Source of the DNA: Hawksworthiomyces lignivorus
Taxonomy: Eukaryota > Ascomycota > Sordariomycetes > Ophiostomatales > Ophiostomataceae
Direction of reading: 5' to 3'
NCBI GenBank assembly: GCA_002917075.1
Contig: NTMA01000028.1
Coordinates: forward strand, 124,001-188,000
Length of the DNA: 64,000 nucleotides
The notes beneath the pieces were generated by a model. It did not search any database. It had not been told where the DNA came from and saw nothing but the letters and a program-made list of their open reading frames with translations. Each line of letters opens with the position of its first letter. Position 1 is the stretch's first letter. The translations under genes were made by a program, and so were the position numbers. Positions 35,444-47,051 of this stretch are shown here, in pieces.

Positions 35444-38400
35444 AAATGGCAAACGGTGGGGAAATATCGATTTCAGAGCATATCTCGATTTGAAAAAAAA
35501 AGGAGGAGAGGGGCCGGCAAGAGCAGCGCAGAAGCATCGATTTACACGAAAGAGTGGCCAATCTTACCAAGATGCCAAGATGCCATGTGGTTCTCCCCCA
35601 AATATCGCTCGTGTTCCTGCAGCTACTGATTAGCGAGAAGAAGTGCCAGTGCGCCTAGAGGATTCGACTGGTGGCTGCCGAATACTGGCGAGCAAGCTTG
35701 AACGTGGCGACCCGCGCAGTACCGGGACTTGTTAGCTGAAGCGGCATATTTCACTGGATGGCAAAGGATGCAGGCAAAAAGAGCAGCACGCAGATGGGGG
35801 CGGAAGGGTCCACCTCTGCAATGCCTGGGAGAGCCGAGGAATTGGCTCCTGACTGGTCAATGAACAATTCAAACTTCCTGGATGTTTCAAGAACAAAAAA
35901 GTGACATCTAGGAATTTGGGTATTTGGAATATGCCAACAGCAGCAGAAGAAGCAATTTTTTTTATTTGCTTGTTTCTTCTATTTTCCGCTTTCCCTTCTG
36001 TTTCAACCATAGTATGAGATAGGCTCACTGACCACGTAAGTGGAGAGAGGGGCCCCCTTCGCCTCCTGGCTGAATCGATCATCTATCTTGATGTCATTGC
36101 CTTCTTTCTTGACAAGGCTTTCGCAATTCCTGTTTCGCCTTCGTCAACAGCCATCCATAAAACTACACCGGCACAATGCTCTGGCTGCCTGCTTATCCGG
36201 CCACCCTGTTTTGTCTATTGCTGCCCGACTGCTTCGCGAGTGCAACCAACAGCACAAGCGTAATTGCAAAACCTCTTCGGTCCGTATCGCTCCTGTTTTA
36301 AACAAATGGCATCCCGCGAATCCCTTTATCCTGCCCTGGCCTTCATTTCGCCCTCTGCCTTGTCGATGGCAAGATAAAGTTGCAGTTGGGCTGAGACGGC
36401 CAACTCCGTAGATAGTCAAGTGTGCAGTACAATCTCCGTGAGCGATAAAGAGGAACCCATACTCTGTCAAGGAATACGTATGTGCAGTCGTAGAACGACT
36501 GCGGAGCCGAGAAGGGTATGATTGGGCTGAGAGGGAAAGGGGGGAGAACCGCAAGAAGAAGGGGGGGACTGAGGAGGTGGTGTGGGGAGAAAGACCCAAT
36601 TCCGTGCTGCTCACCAGGTGGGAAGAAGGGGGAGGAGACCGTCAGCGCAGGGACAACTTCAACTCCAAGCCAGCACACGCCTGCATCTTCGTTCGCTCAC
36701 ATGATTGCCTCAGAACCCCTCCTCTCCCCGCCTCGCTGTGTCTTACTCTTTGACAATGGTGTTTCTGCCGAGTATGAGGAACAAGAGCTTAATTCCTTTG
36801 TCTCGCGCTGGCAATTGACGACGCTGCGCACGCGCGTCTTGATGCTCGCGTCTGACGCTTGATAAAACAGGCGGATAAACGCCCATTTTGCACCGGAGCG
36901 ACGGCTTATGCATGGGAAAAGAAAAAAGGGCCAAGGGGCCGCGCCGCCGCCGCTTCCAGCAACGGGTGCCTACGCCGTCGTTTTCCTTCTCGTGGCTGAG
37001 AGAGAATCGCCCCTGGCTCGACGCCAATTTAGTGCGCTGGATAGGAGCAGCCTACTGGAGCTCTTGGCATTGTGTTTCTGGCTGTTTTGGGGCCTTCTAG
37101 TTCGTCTTTAAACATAACCTTCGCCCTGATTAGCTCTTCTCGCTTCCAAATTGCTGGGCGCCCTATGCCCTGCCAACGCTCTTAGTACTAATGGCTCTCA
37201 GCAACCGTCGGTGATCGGTTGCAGTTTCCGACTGGGCAGGTCGTGTGGAGAGACGAGTAGAGTCGGAACAAATATTGCAGCGCACACAATAGTCTCTTTT
37301 CTTTTCCCTGCACCTTCTCGTACAATTCCGAAAGTGGTGATCCTAAAGGAGAATTTGGAGTGGACCCTCCACCGTTTTGACACTGGAGCTTGGCCGTGGG
37401 CGGTGCCCGGCGCCAGCGGAACTCTCAAGTCTATGTACAGCAGACGAATCCTTGAGAAATAAGCGATGGCTTGTTTGAGATAGTAGCACTTCCAAATCGT
37501 TGCCAGTTGAAGCTGAATTCCGTACATACAGGCATAGAGCAACATCCCTACGGTACTTTGCATGATCCCTTCCACCAGGACAGGGGGGAGACGACGCGAA
37601 ACAAGATAAATAAACGTTACGAAGTCGTATGTTTCCCCCTGGCCTTCTTTCCCAGCTCCTCGGTGGTGGGGATGCTAAAAAGCAAGTATGTAGCAATGCC
37701 AGGGCCAGACCGTAGAGACAGGTCAGAGCCAAGGTGAGCGCCCAATCACAGGCATGAATGCTCGATTTTCTCCTCTGTAACCTTTCTGCTGATCTTACTC
37801 GCCTCCCTCTAGTTGTCCATGCTGATTTCGTACCGCACGAAAGAGAGAATTCTGATAATCTTACTCTATCTTACAAAATAGGTATGTGGACCTGCTTTTG
37901 TTCCTTCATTCGTTTACATGTACCTCTCAAAATGGTTCAAAGCTTCTTACTAGTGTTCGTATGCCTACACCCCCCTTCCCCTCTGCTTTTGGCCTTGTTC
38001 ACTTTGCCGCAAAGTGTCTTGGCCACCGCGGTGGGCAGAGTGCTGGCGTCACAAGAGACACTGTTTCAAGGAAGGCCCAGAATCGAGTCTCTTTCAAGTC
38101 CGTATTTGAATGTATTTTACCCATTATTTTTTATTATTTTTTATTATTTTAAGAAAGAAAAGGTAGACCAAAAGTCATCAACCAATAAGACCTAAAAAAG
38201 TAGGGCATTTGATGCTTCATACACATACTGAGAAAACGGACGATGGGGTGATAGAATATATTGCGATTAAGTTGAGACGGAAGCCGATAGAGATGGTGGT
38301 TGCGCGACTCACAAACGGTTATCACGGTACAGTCGTGCGATCAGCAGCGCCTTCGTAGTAATTTGCTGCTACATGGGATGGAATCCTTTGAGCAAGTATC

Positions 38401-41400
38401 TTACGACCAAACGGACCAGTAGACCACATGAGAGTCGATGAGAGGACGAGCACACGGGTTGAGATCAGAAACCGATGAAGGAGCAAAGCCAACAGAAGAG
38501 CGAACAATTCTCCGCGTCGTCGTGTCCAGCCATCTCGTGCCCTTTTCTTTGCACAACCGTTCTTTTCACTCTTTCGTTGGCTCCCCATCGCGATAGCTTC
38601 CTGCCTTGGCTAGTATCATGAAAGTATCCTTTCGCCTTGGCAAAAGACCAGAATACAAGAAGTATCTGCTGTTTTTAAAGTCCCCCACATGGGCGAAAAA
38701 CGGAGGACGACACCCTCTCCGGTCCTGGCGTTCCCAGACCTACCCGCAGGCGTAGAGATGGCTACGAGGGAGAAAAGCAGAAGGTAGCGAGACAGGGGCC
38801 AAGGAAAGACAGCAGGGGAGTCCCCGCCTCGCACAGAGTACACATGCGAATGCGCAACTTGCTCGGAGGCGACGGGAGCGCAGGTGCTCCTTTGGACACA
38901 CCTATCGGTATACGCGAACTAGCACCTTGATTCAGTTCTTCGTTTTCTTCGTTTTGTGCCTACTCTCGCTCTCTAATTGGTATTCTTCACCTAGCTGCTC
39001 TCGCCTGTGCGTCTGGAAGCCCCCTTAGCTGTCCTGTTCTAGACAGAACGAGCTAGTCACGAGCAGCCTCTGGCCAGGTCGATGGAGCAATTCAGGCGAC
39101 AGCGAGAGAAAAAAGAAAGCATAAAAAACAGAAATGTGATGAATTAGTAGGGCTTAATAATTCCATTACATCACCACCCTTGCTAGGTGGTTTGGTCTTC
39201 TTTTCAGCTTTTGTCTCGCGTGCCAGGGAAAACAAAATAAACGTATTTCGCCTGTTTCTGCATCATAGACGAGAAAGACACCGGAGGAGCTGGTATCGAC
39301 AAAGGGAGGGGACGGCGGACTTTTCGGTTGTGGCCTTCCTGCTTGCACCACGCGGGCCAGCCCGCGAACAGCGTCCAGGCCTATTGTCTATCCCACACAC
39401 ACACACAACGTGTTAAGATCACATTCCCATTCGGCTTTTAATGCGGAATAAGGGTAGGGATAAGAAGGCGAATCTTTACCTCTTTCCTCCTTAGTTGTCC
39501 ATTCGCGAGCTCTGTGCACTCCGTAAACTTCCAGGTAGCAAATACAAGCAGGAAATACGAAGAGAGAAGCTCTGTTTCGTGTTCCACAAGTAGACTGCTT
39601 GTCTGCAGGGTATAGGTCTGTCTGCTCCAATTGCCAGTTCTCTTTTGTCTTTAACGCAGGTGGTCCGTAATGTGAGTTTTTCGATAGCAGGGGTTTGCGT
39701 GAGAAAAAAAGAGGAGAACAACTCGACCTGTCACATTTCGAGCTCCTAGTCCGCGTCCTTGGAGCCCAGAGTGAAGATCCGTGGGTAAAGAAGGCAGAGG
39801 GAAGAGGGTTCACTTCGGCTGTACTAATTTTTTTAGCTTGTTCCTTTCATTTGCCCTTGAAATGTGCAAAGTACGAAATACCTGCCGAGCGGACTAGAGC
39901 GCTGCCCCCGTTCTGAATGTGCCTTTTTGCCATCCGGCATTAGGGAAGTAAAGATATCATGGGACTTGCATTCTCTGTCTCGGACATACGTGACGTCTTG
40001 TCTACACACCAAGACGTCGCAATTTAGGTTGGAAGGGAAAAAGGAAGATTTTCTGTCTGGCACTTCCCGTTTTTGTGCGACATCCCCAGCGACATACACA
40101 CACAAATGAATCGTGCAGCCGGATTCAAAGAACCACGATATTGTCACCGATCCTTCCTTGGCATTCACATGAAAACGCGTAAGCACTCTTTTTTGGGGGC
40201 CGTCTTTGCTTCTTCTACGAGGATCGTGCCTGTGCGTTTAGATGGGGGAGCCAGATTGCTGTTCGGCTGCAGCCATCCGCGGAGGGTGCGTAGACGACGA
40301 CACCAACAAAAAGCACGGAGCACAGAACAATTTGAATGAGCCGCGAGCTTGTTGCAACATCAGGCATGGAATATTACTCATAAATGAAGGGCGATTTCCA
40401 CTAAAGAATACGCAATATCCCAAACCGAGGATCCACGGATCCAAAATGAACTGATCATTCGAGCGAGAGAGGATGTTGGCGGAAGTGCTTGGAGATATTA
40501 CATACATACATACAAATGTGAAATGTACAGGCATGCAGCTTCGATATGTCGCATACGGCTGGTCCCTGGCATCCTCGGCGTGACGCCCGCCACACGTACT
40601 TGGCGCATATGAACAAGCCACGAATCTCACAGAGCAAGACGTTTTCTGGAAGTGTGCATGTCTTACCGCTTAATTGTGTGTGTACGGACACGAGCTGAAA
40701 CTTGGGAAGGAAAAACAAATAAAAAACTATTGCGAAAAAGGGACAAAACCTGGACCGCGGCGTGCTCGATTGCGGAACGTAAGCGACCAGCAACCTGCAG
40801 CAGGCCTTTTCTTGGGCGGTGTGCTCCGACGAAGAACCAGGGTGAGCGCTATCAGGCGGGCAGATAGCTAGCTGTGTACGTCGGACCGACAATCTTATGC
40901 CTGTTTAGCTGAGAATGGCGGTGACTCGAGCACTGGTTCTTCTAGAATCGAGACCAGGGTGAGAGCTCCAAGGAGGAAAGAAAGGACTTGAAGGACCCCC
41001 AAACGTAGAGGCACGGTTCGGGCATCAACTGCTCTCGTAGGGCAGACTGAGCCGCTGCTATTCTTCGGGGGTGGTATTTCTAGACGGCGTCTTGTGGGGG
41101 CGTTGTTTTCGCGGGAATACTCGAACGCCATCGCCTGTTCCTTTCAATTATTAGGTTGAGCTAGCCTCGTCCTTGTGAAATCACCATGTACTACTTTAGA
41201 AGCTACTTTACAAAAAACATCTCACCGTTGTTGATTTTCCATTTTCCAAGTTATTATTTGCGAATTGTATTCCCACATGACCCTTCTTATATGTATAAAA
41301 CGATTGTTATATATATATGTGAATTAGTCTCTGTGGATTCATCACGGATTTTCTGCCATCTTTTCCCACCCGCTTCAGCTCCATCTAAAACCAGGGAACA

Positions 41401-43361
41401 TTAGATCACTGCAGATCCTGGACTTTCTTTTTGGGCTTAGAAAGAGAGGGTATAGCAGGAAGTTATATTGGGCTGTGCCACAACGTTTTCTGCGGAAGAT
41501 GCGACTTGGATGACTTGAACACTCATGCCTTTTGTCCGCCTCTGGTTGTCCCTTCCCCCTTTCTGCTGCGTAGCTTATGTACTGGGTCTGGGACATTAAC
41601 CACATCAAAGACGTTGAAGACGTTGAATCTTTGCCCTTTATCATCCCCCCTGTTTTTCCTTGAGGGACGCCAAGATCGACACTGGATTCGACGCACGATA
41701 GTTTCGCATCTGCTGTGCTCCTTATGAACTCACATTCAGTTTATCCCGCCAGCTTGGATATGAAACTTCTGGATTGGGCGAGGCGAACAACATGTAATGA
41801 AGACAAATGTAGACTTCATTTGAAGGACGCTTAGGAACGATTGATTCGACAATGGGACTCTACTTGCATGGTTATTGCTTTGGATCAGCCTTGTCTCTTG
41901 CCAAATTGCTTCTTAGTTCTCAATTGCGTCCTGTTGCACGCTGAGAGAGGTAACAATTCTCAGCCAGACCAAAAGAGGTATGCCGTGCAAGGGAGGTTAA
42001 GAAAAGACGTAAATATGTGTGATCGGCAGCGCGCTCCTGGACCTCCTAGGGCCAAACAAAGCCCGTCACCTTCTTCGCTCCCCACCCTTGGCCATTTCTT
42101 TTCCCTTTGCTAGTTGCTTGGTTATTCTCTCGGTAATTTGATGGACCCCGAACGACGAGACCTGTAGCAAACTAACTTTTCTTCCACGCCGCAGCATAAC
42201 CTCCATCTTTTCTCCTTTCTGCAAGGCCCACGCTGAGGAATACTCCCCACAAAGCGTCTAGTGATGCTGCTGTGGCCGCAAAAACAATACAGTACTATCG
42301 CTGTGAATTTTATTAAAGGGTTATTGCGACACTGGTAGTGAAAACCACCGACGGATTGGGCAGCTGCTTCCTTACTTTGTAGTGGGCAAACGGAGATGAG
42401 ACCAAAGTTTATTGTTTATTGGGCAATGCAAGCAGTTTGCCTCTCGGGCTGCAGTTTGTCTAGTCTGTGCTTTGCTTTTCTGTCCTGCATATGCTTCCGG
42501 GTGCATTCATGAGTGCAGATGCCTGCGGATAGAAACGGCAGATGCAGAAAATGTTGAAACGGAATGCGCACTTCTTACCTCGCACAGATACGTGGACGAA
42601 AGACAGCGGAGCTACCCACGTCACCCATCGCTCGTGCAGTGCGCACACGTGTGGTCTACGGCCGTATGTAGTTGCCAGGCAAGCAGAACGCTACACAAAA
42701 ACCAATTGCGCTTTATTTCCGACCCAGACCGCTTCATCTCTGCTTCTCTAGTGTCGGTAGCTTGGTTCTATTTAGCGGCCTCGCAACTTAAATATGCCTT
42801 TTATACAAACATAATGAATGTTTCCAACGCTCCCCGGGAAGGCTAAAGGCCGCTGCCAAGTTCCGTACAAAGTTCCGTCCAAGGAACCGTAGCCTTGGGA
42901 AAATGGGGGGCGGTTTTCCTTCGACCACCAAGGTTGGTCACCAGACTGGTTTTGCGCTTGCCCAAGCCTTACCTAGATGGGTTTCCAAGGTGCCTTGTTT
43001 TGAGAAGAAGCCATTCCGCAGTGCTGGTGTGAGGACAAAAGAAAATATGAGCGAAAAAAAAGCAAACCAAAACGAAAGAAGAAATCTAAGACGTCCGCGC
43101 TGCGCTTCTCCCCAGGGAAATTCGATACACCCCCCTCTCTATACTGATATCTTTTCTTCTCGTGTGATATATCTTGAATAATTTATGCTAGGTGATGCGC
43201 CTATGTAGAACTGCAAAAGTCGTTAGATAATTCTAAAAACACAGGTACGACGTACGGACATTCAGTATCATGAATATAGATACATTGTAAACTAGAGCGC
43301 TGCTTACATATATGAGTTGCAAATTATTATTATTTAGTATTAAGAACCTGTTCCCCTTGTG

Positions 43362-43412
43362 TCCACACACACATACTCTCACACACACACCCACCTAAAA
43401 TGCCACACACAC
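43362..43412. repeat. CA-rich microsatellite-like tract
   Basis: Interrupted ACACAC runs on the plus strand in non-coding DNA, similar in type to the tract at 21320-21390. Confidence 0.6.
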
Positions 43413-43800
43413 CGCCGGCAGCGACGCACCACACCCTTCTGTTTTTTTGGTTTCTTTTGCCGTCCCCACCTTTTCAGATTTCATTTCCTATGTTTTGGCA
43501 CACTTCGACTTAGTTCTCTTCGTGATGCCCCTAGCGCGGAAAGCCTCACAGTAATGGCAGAGCGGAACCGTCCTTTTCAAACTAGCACTTCCCTCCTCCT
43601 CCTTTTGCCTAGCATCGCCGTTTTGCTGGCAGAGGGCTTTCCTTAAGCTAGAGCCGGCCGGATGGCGAAGACTAAAAAGGACCGCATGCTCGTTCATCCC
43701 GCTAAAAAGGGGCTCCTGTCAGACTGTCCCATTAAGCAAGGGTGGCCGCTCGAGCCGTTGCGCAAATGGGCTTTCGTTTGCAGGAAAGTTTCGTTTCTCT

Positions 43801-43946
43801 GAGGTTTATTCTCTTTCCTTATTTAGGTGTTATTTTCTCCCTATTTTTATTTATTTATTTTTATTTTTTTTAAATTTCCATTTATTTATATTTCAATTTT
43901 CAATTACTTAATTATTTTTGTTTTCCTTTTTATTTAAAAAAAATTG
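43801..43946. repeat. A/T-rich low-complexity tract
   Basis: About 145 bp of repeated TTTATT/ATTTTT units sits within otherwise mixed-composition DNA. No coding or structural signal is apparent. A role as a scaffold-attachment or promoter element cannot be judged from sequence. Confidence 0.6.
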
Positions 43947-46850
43947 CACAAAAAAGAGCAGAAGTAGAAGCGGACACACCTACGTAAAAAAGTTCTACGA
44001 AGGATTCACTATGCAGCGTTGGCAACCACATTAACGCCACATAGTGGCTTCCCTTGCTTCACACGAAGCAATTGCCGCATACGTCCGACGGGAAGCAGGT
44101 GCACCCCCCTTGCTAAGCGTGGCTGGCCACTGTTTGCCGAACAAGATTGTGGAGAGCTCCTCTAAGATTAGCGTTTACCAGGTATTCAGAGTCTGCTCTG
44201 TACATACGCACGCAGCACCATGTGTGTTCTGTAATAGTTAGTGCTCTCTTCCTAGCCTCCGCCTGTCGCCTCTGCGCGCCCAGCCTCATGCGCAGTATTC
44301 CCGACCCATCGCGCTTTGCACCGCAGACGAGTACTTCCGGGCCTTGCAGGGAACAGCAAACCAAAAAGAAAGGGGAAAGACATACAGACATGCGCTATGT
44401 TTTATTTCGTTCGGGAAAACAAGATGCGAAAAAGCTCCGCCATAAACCCATCGCAAGTCCTGTTGTACATAATGGTTCTCTCCGCAGCAATTTAGTGCAC
44501 TGTATTTCTCGTATCTTTTTGTACATCACTATTACTGTGCACGGTCCCAGACAACGGAGGACTCGCCCAATCGGTGCCTGTCTGTCGGTTTTTTTATCTG
44601 CTTCACTCCACACACCCTCCTCCGCCCTGGTGTTTATGTTTTGGCGGCCACGTTGGAAAGAAACTTGCCTGCCCCCCCATCCTGGCCCTGGATTGACGCG
44701 GACCCAATAATGCTGGACGAAACAAAATGTTACCCTTTTTTTCTGCTGTCGCTGTGTTTCCTCTCTCCCCCTTCACATGTTCTTCCTACTAGCTATCCCT
44801 CTGTTCGCTTCTCAGGAGCACACAGACCAAGTAAAGCGTCTTTACGCAAGCCGTCGAGCATCGTACGTCGTACACCCGCGCGAAGCAGAACTGAGTATAG
44901 TGCTCGTTAAAGTGCAGAGCTTAGAGCTCCCCCCCAAGTCTGAGCAGCCACCCCCCACCGTTCCAACGGCCAGTTCGCTCCCAACCGCCTTTTGCTACGG
45001 GAATTTCATATGTAAGAGTTGTAGGCTTTATGCGGATGATCCTCCCTCTGTCCCATCCCCTCCTCGGAGAAGTTTGTCAAGCCTCGCCTCTCGCGGCTGC
45101 GGCCTTCCGTCGAGTGCTCGTCTTGTTAGCTGTTCCATTGTATGTTGTGATTGGGATGCGCCTATTGTAGCCCCCTTCTCTCCTACGGGCCATTTGGTCA
45201 TTTCACTTTTTTAAGAAATACCCCCGGTTGTTCCAGCACCCCACAAGGGCCTCTAAAACCCTTGTCTTGCTGCATCGTCTACTGTTAAGAGCTCGACCTG
45301 AGGAGAGACCGTCTTGTAATAACGGAGTCCGAGTCCGGTACGCAGCACATTAGCATTTGCTGGGCAGTCTGGGAGCACACCTAGCAAAGGTTTCATCCGC
45401 GTCTTCCATTGGATGTATCGTTGTCTTCTTCTCTCGCTGCACCCCGCCCTCTCTCAGAAAGAGCACAAATCTTGTCACCTGGATTTGTACTTATCCTATT
45501 ATTATGGAGCACAAAATATTCGATCCCTGGCGAGGTGCCCAAAAGCCACACAATAGTTCCGTACTTTCGACCTCCCGCTGCCATCGCTGAGCTACCCTTC
45601 TTGGTTTTCTTAGTTTTATTTTATTTATTTTATCTTTTTTTTTTTTGCCCGTTTTCTCTCTCTCCCATCCTTTTTGCCCCATCTTCTCTGTGTGATTCCA
45701 TACCTAGTAATACGCCTGCGAAGCCGTCGACGACGTACTCGTACGTCGTAGAGATACTTTGTACTCCGCACATCGTATGCTCTGCGGTTATCTTTCCCGT
45801 TTTCTCTTTCCTTGTCGGTCTTTTGGACTGGCCCACTTCCTTTCTTCCTGGAGCGCCTTGGTAGGCCCTCCCCTGTCTACCAATAACGGGAATTGCTTAG
45901 CATAAGTTTTCCACCAGAAAACACACATTCCATGGCCTAGCTTACCTTGTTTGGCCTGTCTGTACTTCTCTCTCACCTCTCGATCCTCTTTCCCTCTTCT
46001 CAAGGGAGCAATCCTACCTTGTATGGGTCTCTTCATTCTTTCCTTTTTACCCAAATTTCAGCTGCGGAGATATGCTTTGAGATCACCGACGCATACTGAG
46101 TGCTCAGAACTACAGCTGCTTGCTTCATACAATACTTTCCCGAACATCTCCATTGTGCTCCGTTTTCCTTCAATCCCCCCTCTAGATCCCCTTGTTGCTT
46201 CCTAGCAGCTCTCTAGACGGAAAATAGCAATTAGCGTCTGCTCGCTTCGCAACGGTGCTTGACCGCATCTCTGGCTGGCTGTTCCCTTCCCGTTCTCCCC
46301 CCCCTGATACTTTTCTATTTCAACTTCCCTGGTGTCCGTCTTCTTTTCGTTGACTTGAGTACCACTCCGTCTTCCCCCTTATGGTGGTCAAACTGAGATA
46401 GTCCGCCTTCTGGGATAATACAGCTGTGCATGTTTTCAATCTGGCGAGCAAGCTTCTTCTACCGGGACTCTCCATAGCACGAAATCGAGAGACACCCCTT
46501 CACTCTCTTACACAAGCCGCACGCCCTCCCACCCCCCCCTCTCTCTCCTCCTACCCCCTGGAGTTATCCACACCCCAAACTCTTTTGCTCGGAGCTGTTG
46601 TGGGTTACACTTCTCACGCTCGCTGCTGGGTCTGTTTTGACAGACCAGCGTCTTGGGTTATTATTTTTTTTTTTAACCCATTCCACCTCGGTGACTCCTT
46701 GTGAGAGACAACCAATGACTCTCGATCGACCTTCTTCTGATTCCATCTGAGGTTGACAGAATTCCCTGTAACACGCTCTTTTCCTCCCCGGCAGCTTCTT
46801 CCCCGGAAATCTCTCCCTTCCCCTTCTCCCATAGGCTGTCTCCTCAATCT

Positions 46851-46883
46851 ATGACTCTCAGGAGGACCTCGCGCCTGGCTTGA
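46851..46883 (+). other. Upstream ORF 1 in the presumed TF leader
   Basis: ATG followed by nine sense codons and TGA, ending 151 bp before the transcription-factor start codon. It matters only if the transcript begins upstream of it, which the CT-rich region before it makes plausible. Confidence 0.35.
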
Positions 46884-46952
46884 TTCTTGTTGGCCGCCTC
46901 TTGCCTCCTCCCTCTTTTCTCTACCCCCCTCCCCCCTACCTTGACCTGCCTG

Positions 46953-47051
46953 ATGGGCTCGTCTCCTTCTTCTCCCGTCTGTCCTGTGGTATACATGTAC
47001 TTCACTTTGTCCACTTCAAACCTTTGCCACAACTATGGACCAAGGTCCTGA
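46953..47051 (+). other. Upstream ORF 2 overlapping the TF start codon
   Basis: A 33-codon frame (stop included) from ATG at 46953 ends at TGA 47049-47051, past the main ATG at 47035 and in a different frame. If present in the mRNA, ribosomes using it could not reinitiate at the main start without moving back, so it would repress translation. Inference from sequence only. Confidence 0.4.

Larger units (their letters stand above)
32851..47034. other. About 14 kb without a credible gene
   Basis: I inspected both strands for spliced or intact frames and found none with recognisable motifs, sustained GC bias at third positions or consistent splice structure. The longest frames (37758-38195, 44147-44710, 44777-45214) are low-complexity or random-looking. 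Composition is mixed, with pyrimidine tracts, A/T-rich tracts (43801-43946), a CA tract (43362-43412) and a G13 run (35431-35443). No terminal inverted repeats, transposase or reverse-transcriptase signature is seen. The last kilobase before 47035 is strongly CT-rich, like a fungal promoter and leader. Plausible contents are the extended promoter and leader of the downstream regulator, or non-coding RNA. Confidence 0.55.

Noticed and set aside
37758..38195. 145-codon frame in the gene desert
   Set aside because: Ends in low-complexity Phe/Ile/Tyr from TTATTATTTT repeats; no family resemblance.
42850..43010. Cluster of AAGTTCCGT and CCAAGG words resembling a degenerate repeat element
   Set aside because: Units are short and irregular, with no terminal inverted repeats or target-site duplication; could not support a mobile element.
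44777..45214. 145-codon frame with a hydrophobic N-terminus in the gene desert
   Set aside because: Beyond the first residues the composition is Ser/Pro-rich from CT-rich DNA, with no domain, no splice signals and no codon bias like the neighbouring genes.
45490..45600. tRNA-like words on the minus strand (GGGTAGCTCAGCGATGG and ATCGAAT)
   Set aside because: The D-arm and T-arm stems do not pair and the spacing does not give a cloverleaf.
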